64,000 nucleotides of DNA from Pseudomonas viridiflava (GTDB lineage Bacteria; Pseudomonadota; Gammaproteobacteria; Pseudomonadales; Pseudomonadaceae): NCBI RefSeq assembly GCF_900602065.1, contig NZ_UWFN01000350.1, positions 352,288 to 416,287 on the forward strand, in the 5' to 3' direction. Made by a program: the position numbers and the translations under genes. Positions 59,229 to 64,000 of the stretch are shown in pieces. Position 1 is the first letter of the stretch. Every line of letters begins with the position of its first letter. The notes below the pieces were generated by a model. That model did no database searches, was not told the DNA's origin, and was given only the letters and a program-made list of their open reading frames with translations.

Positions 59229-59972
59229 TCAGGTGCGGCTTCGCTCCAGAAACTGCCTCGTTCTTTCTTCACGAGGGTTTTCGAACAGCTCTTTCGCATC
59301 ACCCTGTTCAACGATTACGCCTTTGTCGATAAACACCACGCGGTTAGCAACGTCCCGGGCGAAGTTCATTTCATGGGTGACGATGACCATCGTGCGGTTT
59401 TCTTCCGCCAGAGCGCGAATGGCCGTGAGCACCTCGCCCACCAGTTCCGGGTCCAGCGCAGAGGTAGGCTCATCAAACAGGATCACCTCAGGCTCCATAG
59501 CCAGCGCACGGGCGATGGCCACGCGCTGCTGTTGGCCGCCGGACAAACGCCGTGGGTAGGCGTCTTCCTTTCCTGCCAGGCCTACTTTGGCCAGCAATTG
59601 CCGACCCAATTCTGTCGCCTTTTCAAGCGGCACCTTCTTGACCACCACCGGACCTTCGATCACGTTTTCCAGCGCGGTGCGGTGTGGGAACAGATTGAAG
59701 TTCTGGAATACAAAACCGACGTGCTGGCGCAATTCACGGATCAGGTTCTGTTGCTTGCTCAGGGGGCGGTTGCTGTCGATTTCTATGTTACCCACGACGA
59801 TCTTGCCGCTGGTGGGCTCTTCGAGAAAATTCAGGCAGCGCAGCAGGGTGGTTTTACCCGACCCGCTGGGGCCGATGATCGCCACGACCTCGCCCGCCTC
59901 AACCTTCAGGTCGATGCCTTTGAGCACTTGCTGACCCTTGAATTCCTTGGTGAGTTTTTCAACCACGATCAT
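59229..59972 (-). CDS. tcyN: L-cystine ABC transporter ATPase
   Basis: 247 residues. Walker A GPSGSGKTT, signature LSGGQQQR, Walker B VILFDEPTSALDP, switch VTHEMNFA. It is a polar-amino-acid-type ATPase; the gene name (yecC in older E. coli usage) comes from the linked cystine permease, binding protein and D-cysteine desulfhydrase, the fliY-yecS-yecC-dcyD set. It starts three bases after the permease stop. Confidence 0.92.
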   Translation of the reverse strand: MIVVEKLTKEFKGQQVLKGIDLKVEAGEVVAIIGPSGSGKTTLLRCLNFLEEPTSGKIVVGNIEIDSNRPLSKQQNLIRELRQHVGFVFQNFNLFPHRTALENVIEGPVVVKKVPLEKATELGRQLLAKVGLAGKEDAYPRRLSGGQQQRVAIARALAMEPEVILFDEPTSALDPELVGEVLTAIRALAEENRTMVIVTHEMNFARDVANRVVFIDKGVIVEQGDAKELFENPREERTRQFLERSRT

Positions 59973-59975
59973 GCT

Positions 59976-60644
59976 TCAAGACTCCACATCATGGCGGTTG
60001 ACTCTCTCTTCCAGACGGTTCTGCAGGTACGAAAGCGCCGTGGCCAGGATCCAGTAGATCAAGGCGGCCGCCAGGTACATGGTGAAAATTTCGAAGGTAC
60101 GGGCGGTAATCAGTTGTGCCTGACGGAACAGCTCCGGCACCTGAATAGTGGCCGCCAGCGCGGTGTCTTTGACCAGTGAGATAAAGCTGTTACCCAGTGG
60201 CGGCAACGCAGTGCGGGCAGCTTGAGGCAGAATGGCCCGGCGCATGATTTGCGCACGGGTCATACCGATACTCGCACCAGCCTCCCATTGGCCGCGATCA
60301 ACCGAGGCGATGGCAGCGCGCAGGATTTCACAGGCATACGCACCCATGTTCAGCGAGAAACCGATCAGCGCAGCGGTCAGCGGGTCCAGTTCGATGCCCA
60401 GTTCCGGCAAGCCGTAATAGATCATGAACAGTTGAACCAGCAACGGCGTGCCGCGAAAGAACGACACGTAAACCCGGGCGATGCCGCGCAGCAGCATCAG
60501 CGGTGACAAGCGCATGAGCGCCAGCCCGAAGCCCAGCAGCAGGCCGAAAAACATGCCGCCCAGGCTCAGGAATATCGTGTAGTACGCGCCCTTTATGAGA
60601 AAGGGCGCGGAGTCCAGCGCAAGCTTCAGACCCTCTTCAATCAT
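59976..60644 (-). CDS. tcyL: L-cystine ABC transporter permease
   Basis: 222 residues with about five membrane helices. HisM-type features: GAYYTIFLSLGGMFFGLLLGFGLAL, RVYVSFFRGTPLLVQLFMIYYGLPELG and the EAA loop QWEAGASIGMTRAQIMRRAILPQAARTALPPLGN. Its start overlaps the tcyJ stop (ATGA), giving coupled translation. Confidence 0.93.
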   Translation of the reverse strand: MIEEGLKLALDSAPFLIKGAYYTIFLSLGGMFFGLLLGFGLALMRLSPLMLLRGIARVYVSFFRGTPLLVQLFMIYYGLPELGIELDPLTAALIGFSLNMGAYACEILRAAIASVDRGQWEAGASIGMTRAQIMRRAILPQAARTALPPLGNSFISLVKDTALAATIQVPELFRQAQLITARTFEIFTMYLAAALIYWILATALSYLQNRLEERVNRHDVES

Positions 60645-61438
60645 TTGGTCACATCAGCCTGAAAGTACTTCTGCGACAGCTTGGCGAGAGTGCCGTCAGC
60701 GCGCAGTTTGTCGATGGCCTTGTTGATGGCTGCAACCAGTTCAGGCTCGCCTTTACGGATGGCAATGCCGGATTCCTGACGGGAGAAAGGTTCGCCGGAA
60801 ACAGCCAGGCTGTCTTTGGTTTTGGCGATCAGTTCCAGTGCGGCCAGACGGTCAACCAGAATGGCGTCGATGCGACCTACACGCAGGTCCTGATATTTGG
60901 TCGGATCATCGTCGTAGGTTTTGACGATGGCGGCCGGCACGTTTTCTTTCAGCCATTGCTCATAGTTGGTGCCCAGGCCAACGCCCACTTTGGCGCCTTT
61001 GAGGTCGGCTGCTGTTTTGAACTTGTCGGCGTCTTTCTTCTGCACCAGCGCCTGGATACCGGAGATGGTGTAAGGCTCGGAGAAGTCATACTTCTTCTTG
61101 CGCTCTTCAGAGATGGTGACCTGGTTGACCACTACGTCCAGACGCTTGGACTCCAGAGCGGCGAGAATGCCTGCCCATGGAGTAGCTTGCAGTTGCACCT
61201 TGACGCCCAGCTCTTTGGCCAGCGCTTCGGAGAACTCGACTTCGAAACCGGTCAGCTTGCCGCTTTCATCCTGGAAGCTGAACGGAGGGTAAGTACCCTC
61301 AAGGCCGACCTTGATGGTGCCGGCTTTTTTGATCTGATCCAGTTGCTCGCCAGCAACGGCCTGACCCAATAGGCTGGAACCGAGCACCAGCCCCAGAGTA
61401 GAAAGCAGAACGGTACGTCGAATGGCAGAAATAATCAT
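60641..61438 (-). CDS. tcyJ: Cystine-binding periplasmic protein
   Basis: 265 residues from the ATG at 61438; an ATG four codons upstream has no ribosome site. Signal peptide with cleavage after AVA at about 29. Class 3 solute-binding features: IKVGLEGTYPPFSFQDESGKLTGFEVEFSEALAKELGVK, then VGVGLGTNYEQWL and RVGRIDAILVDRLAAL. It corresponds to E. coli FliY/TcyJ, which binds cystine and other cysteine derivatives. First gene of tcyJ-tcyL-tcyN. AT-rich sequence with inverted TATTCGA..TCGAATA-like motifs lies at 61570-61625. Confidence 0.93.
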   Translation of the reverse strand: MIISAIRRTVLLSTLGLVLGSSLLGQAVAGEQLDQIKKAGTIKVGLEGTYPPFSFQDESGKLTGFEVEFSEALAKELGVKVQLQATPWAGILAALESKRLDVVVNQVTISEERKKKYDFSEPYTISGIQALVQKKDADKFKTAADLKGAKVGVGLGTNYEQWLKENVPAAIVKTYDDDPTKYQDLRVGRIDAILVDRLAALELIAKTKDSLAVSGEPFSRQESGIAIRKGEPELVAAINKAIDKLRADGTLAKLSQKYFQADVTK

Positions 61439-61658
61439 GACTAGCCCCATTTAAGTTGTTTGGTTTCAGGCAAGAATCGGACCTGACGAACGCTACGTTG
61501 GCAACGAATGTTTATCCAGCTTTTTCAGCGCTTCGATCCGTGCTGGCGGGGATCATAGAAGCAGCTGGTTATGGTTCAAAATAACTAAAAACCTGATTCA
61601 TATTCGATTTTTGAATAATCAATCGCGTGCTTGTAGGAGCTGCGTCAAGCTTCAGTTT

Positions 61659-62654
61659 TCAAGCAAACACACCCGGATAAGCAAACAGCGCAGGCGCACC
61701 ACCGGTGTGCAGGAAAATCAACGGGCCGTCATCAAAACGTCCACGGCCGATGCCATCCAATAGCCCGGCCATGGCTTTACCGGTGTAGACCGGGTCCAGC
61801 AACAGACCTTCATGGCTAGCCACAAGTTTTATGGCTGACAGAGTGCCGGCATTCGGTTCGCCATAACGCGGGCCGAAATACTCGTCCCATAGCTCCACGT
61901 TAAAAGCGTCGGGCAATGCTACGCCCAACAACTCAGCGGTGCGTTCAGCCAGGCTTTGCACTTTCGGCCGCTGAGTCTCTTCAGGGCGCGAAACCGTTAC
62001 ACCGATCACGGGCAACTGCGGCAAGGCTTCAGCCAAGGCAAGGGCCAGCCCGCTATGAGTCCCGGCGCTACCGGAGGCCAGCACGACGGCGGCGAAATCC
62101 AGCCCGGTCTGCTTTATCTGCTCGGCCAACTCATAGCCGGCACGTACATAGCCCAACGCGCCGACAGGGCTGGAGCCGCCAATCGGCACCAGATAAGGCT
62201 TTTTGCCGCTGGCACGCAGGCGTGCTGCCAAGGCATGCAGCTGTTCGTCAGCGTTGTCGAGGTTTTCTACCATCTCGACCTTGGCGTCGAACAAGTCCAG
62301 CAACAGCCGATTGCCGTTGTGCAGGTAACTGCTGTCTTCAGTGGCGATCGGGTTTTCCAGCAACGCCACACAGCCCAGACCCAGACGGGCGGCCAGGGCA
62401 GCGGTCTGACGCACATGATTGGACTGAATCGCGCCAGCTGTAATCAGCGTATCGGCACCTTGCGCGAGCGCATCGGCGGCGAGGTATTCCAGCTTGCGAA
62501 CCTTGTTGCCACCTAAGGCCAGCGTCGTGGTGTCATCACGCTTGATATAGATGTCGCGGCCCGCCCAGACCGACAGGCGCTCCAGTTTTTCCAGTGCGGT
62601 CGGGGCACCGATCAAGTCCAGGCGATTAAATTGAGCGAGCTGTTGTTTGATCAT
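61659..62654 (-). CDS. dcyD: D-cysteine desulfhydrase
   Basis: 331 residues from the ATG at 62654; the frame upstream begins with TTG. PLP-dependent enzyme (fold type II, ACC-deaminase-like) that splits D-cysteine into pyruvate, H2S and ammonia. The PLP lysine is in TLALGGNKVRKLEYLAAD; other marks are TAGAIQSNHVRQTAALAARLG, the phosphate loop ASGSAGTHSGLALAL and the end LHTGGAPALFAYPGVF. It stands 220 bases upstream of tcyJ on the same strand, the linkage seen in E. coli, so imported (D-)cyst(e)ine is used as a sulfur source and detoxified. Confidence 0.94.
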   Translation of the reverse strand: MIKQQLAQFNRLDLIGAPTALEKLERLSVWAGRDIYIKRDDTTTLALGGNKVRKLEYLAADALAQGADTLITAGAIQSNHVRQTAALAARLGLGCVALLENPIATEDSSYLHNGNRLLLDLFDAKVEMVENLDNADEQLHALAARLRASGKKPYLVPIGGSSPVGALGYVRAGYELAEQIKQTGLDFAAVVLASGSAGTHSGLALALAEALPQLPVIGVTVSRPEETQRPKVQSLAERTAELLGVALPDAFNVELWDEYFGPRYGEPNAGTLSAIKLVASHEGLLLDPVYTGKAMAGLLDGIGRGRFDDGPLIFLHTGGAPALFAYPGVFA

Positions 62655-62850
62655 GAGAATAGGTAAGCCGTGCAAAGAGTCGCAGGACTATAAGCAGACC
62701 CTTCCTACAGGGCAACTTCTCACTGCTTATGCCCTCAGAGGAGAAGGCCTACTCAAATAGTTATTTTTTTGCCTGAAATGTTTGCCGTAGAGTGGCCGTA
62801 TAAGCGGCCAGCGCTATAAAGGCCGTACCCTGAACCGAGGAGAAGTCAGC

Positions 62851-63804
62851 GTGAGTGATATTCCAGAGGCGCCCGCCGAAGGCCGATCCAGTCACTGGCA
62901 GCTGCAGCAGATCGTCAGTGAACTGCGTACTGCGCGTGATGATTGGCGAGCGCGTAACAAACGCGTCAGCGGCGAACACGGCGGTCGCGAGTTGCCCTCG
63001 CGCGCCGCTATGCGCGACATTCTTGAAGCGCTGTGCGGGGCGCTGTTCCCGATGCGTCTGGGGCCGGTGGACCTTCGCGAAGAGAGTGAGGATTTCTACG
63101 TCGGACATACTCTCGACGTGGCGCTTAACGCGCTGCTGGCTCAGGCTCGACTGGAACTGCGCTACGTGGCGCATCAACGCTCTGAAGACGTTCGTGCGCT
63201 CGACAAGCAGGCGCTGGACCTGATTCAGGGTTTTGCCCGTGCCTTGCCGCAGATGCGCACGCTGCTCGACAGTGACGTGCTCGCCGCTTATCACGGCGAC
63301 CCGGCGGCCCGCAGCGTTGACGAAGTGCTGCTGTGCTATCCCGGTATTCTCGCTGTCATCCACCACCGCATCGCCCATCATCTGTATCGCGCAGGTCTGC
63401 CATTGCTGGCGCGGATCAGTTCGGAAATCGCCCATTCCGCCACCGGTATCGACATCCACCCTGGCGCGCAGATTGGCCCGAGCTTCTTCATCGATCACGG
63501 CACAGGCGTTGTCATCGGCGAAACCGCCATCATTGGCGAGCGAGTGCGCATCTACCAGGCCGTCACCCTGGGCGCCAAACGCTTTCCGGCGGACGAAGAC
63601 GGCCAACTGCAAAAAGGCCACGCCCGCCACCCGATCGTCGAAGACGACGTCGTCATCTACGCTGGCGCGACGATTCTCGGTCGTATCACGATTGGTAAAG
63701 GTTCGACTATTGGCGGCAATGTCTGGCTGACGCGCAGCGTGCCAGCGGGTTGCAACCTGACACAGGCGAATTTGTTGCAGCAGGATGATGGGAGTCAGAA
63801 GTAG
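62851..63804 (+). CDS. epsC: Serine O-acetyltransferase, EpsC type
   Basis: 317 residues from a GTG at 62851 with GAGGAGA about seven bases upstream. It makes O-acetylserine, the precursor of cysteine. The N-terminal alpha-helical domain is long (about 1-190), then left-handed beta-helix hexapeptide repeats with catalytic residues in IDIHPGAQIGPSFFIDHGTGVVIGETAIIGERVRIYQAVTLGAK. It is longer than CysE, as in EpsC-type proteins of pseudomonads. Divergent from dcyD, sharing a 196-base gap. Unlike most E. coli-type CysE it lacks an evident feedback tail; this is not certain. Confidence 0.9.
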   Translation: MSDIPEAPAEGRSSHWQLQQIVSELRTARDDWRARNKRVSGEHGGRELPSRAAMRDILEALCGALFPMRLGPVDLREESEDFYVGHTLDVALNALLAQARLELRYVAHQRSEDVRALDKQALDLIQGFARALPQMRTLLDSDVLAAYHGDPAARSVDEVLLCYPGILAVIHHRIAHHLYRAGLPLLARISSEIAHSATGIDIHPGAQIGPSFFIDHGTGVVIGETAIIGERVRIYQAVTLGAKRFPADEDGQLQKGHARHPIVEDDVVIYAGATILGRITIGKGSTIGGNVWLTRSVPAGCNLTQANLLQQDDGSQK

Positions 63805-63852
63805 CTGTCGGCCTGTGATTGTTCTATCGGGAGTTAATAGGGATAAATCCTA

Positions 63853-63874
63853 CGGATGCTGCTAGCAGCATCCG
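63853..63874. promoter_or_regulatory. Perfect 22-bp palindrome before vgrG
   Basis: CGGATGCTGCT followed immediately by its exact inverse AGCAGCATCCG, with ACTTCTTGTTACC after it. It could be an operator or the terminator stem of epsC. Confidence 0.5.
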
Positions 63875-63935
63875 ACTTCTTGTTACCGCGTGTTAGTGCA
63901 AAGTCCTGCCTTTTACTCAGGCCAAGGACTCGCCC

Positions 63936-64000
63936 ATGTTCAACCCCGCCAATCGCGCCTCGTTCACGCTGGAAATCGCCGGGTTTGAGCATGACCTGAG
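63936..64000 (+). CDS. VgrG-type T6SS tip protein, N-terminal fragment at window edge
   Basis: Only 21 residues are visible: MFNPANRASFTLEIAGFEHDL. This matches the start of VgrG spike proteins, which begin M-F-x-P-A-N-x-x-x-F-x-L. AAGGA precedes the ATG by about 9 bases. If right, a type VI secretion effector locus starts here; the evidence is short. Confidence 0.65.
   Translation, partial: MFNPANRASFTLEIAGFEHDL

Overview
This window looks like a chromosomal stretch of a fluorescent-group Pseudomonas. It is GC-rich, nearly every intergenic 3' end carries a REP-type inverted repeat of a kind familiar from that genus, and several gene blocks are typical of it: gabDT; desA, a PAS-GGDEF-EAL protein, oscA, sbp and cysTWA in the order I recall from P. 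aeruginosa PA0286-PA0280; a TriABC-like efflux system with two adaptors; and SfnB-family sulfur genes. No rRNA, CRISPR array, integrase or complete insertion sequence was seen.

Layout. 1-3.4 kb: an amidohydrolase (cut by the window edge), a metabolite:proton symporter and a LysR regulator, all leftward. 3.8-6.0 kb: a short S-type bacteriocin with a colicin E3-like rRNase tip and three paralogous small genes downstream that are candidate immunity genes. 6.1-8.8 kb: an unknown protein, a frameshifted DUF2946-like remnant and a two-Cys permease. 8.8-11 kb: selD-selU for selenouridine in tRNA. 11.1-12.4 kb: a small island between direct repeats of the 3' end of tRNA-Arg(CCG). 12.7-15.7 kb: gabDT. 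16-22 kb: c-di-GMP and signalling genes plus desA.

A large share of the rest concerns sulfur. oscA-sbp-cysTWA (22.3-26.6 kb) imports sulfate. A hydrolase and a sigma-54-activator-like protein without a DNA-binding domain (31-32.7 kb) come next. A MetQ-like protein, a TauD-like dioxygenase and an ABC transporter (37.9-43 kb) resemble sulfonate or sulfate-ester (ats/ssu) systems. MetNIQ plus a flavin monooxygenase and two SfnB-type oxidoreductases (50.9-57.5 kb) and TcyJLN with D-cysteine desulfhydrase and serine acetyltransferase (59.2-63.8 kb) complete the picture. Together they would let the cell import sulfate, sulfonates, sulfate esters, methionine-like compounds and cystine and convert them to cysteine.

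Accessory modules between these blocks are the bacteriocin cluster, a split Rhs/YD-repeat gene pair (33-37.7 kb) with AT-richer sequence, a REP-associated tyrosine transposase (49.6 kb) and the start of a vgrG gene at the right edge.

The most interesting signal is a structured 5' leader present twice, at 43.3-43.5 kb on the plus strand and 11.95-12.05 kb on the minus strand, each time just upstream of a small DUF3077/DUF6124-like gene. Its helices are kept by paired (compensatory) base changes between the copies, and a third arm can form a competing helix in both, which suggests a regulatory RNA element.
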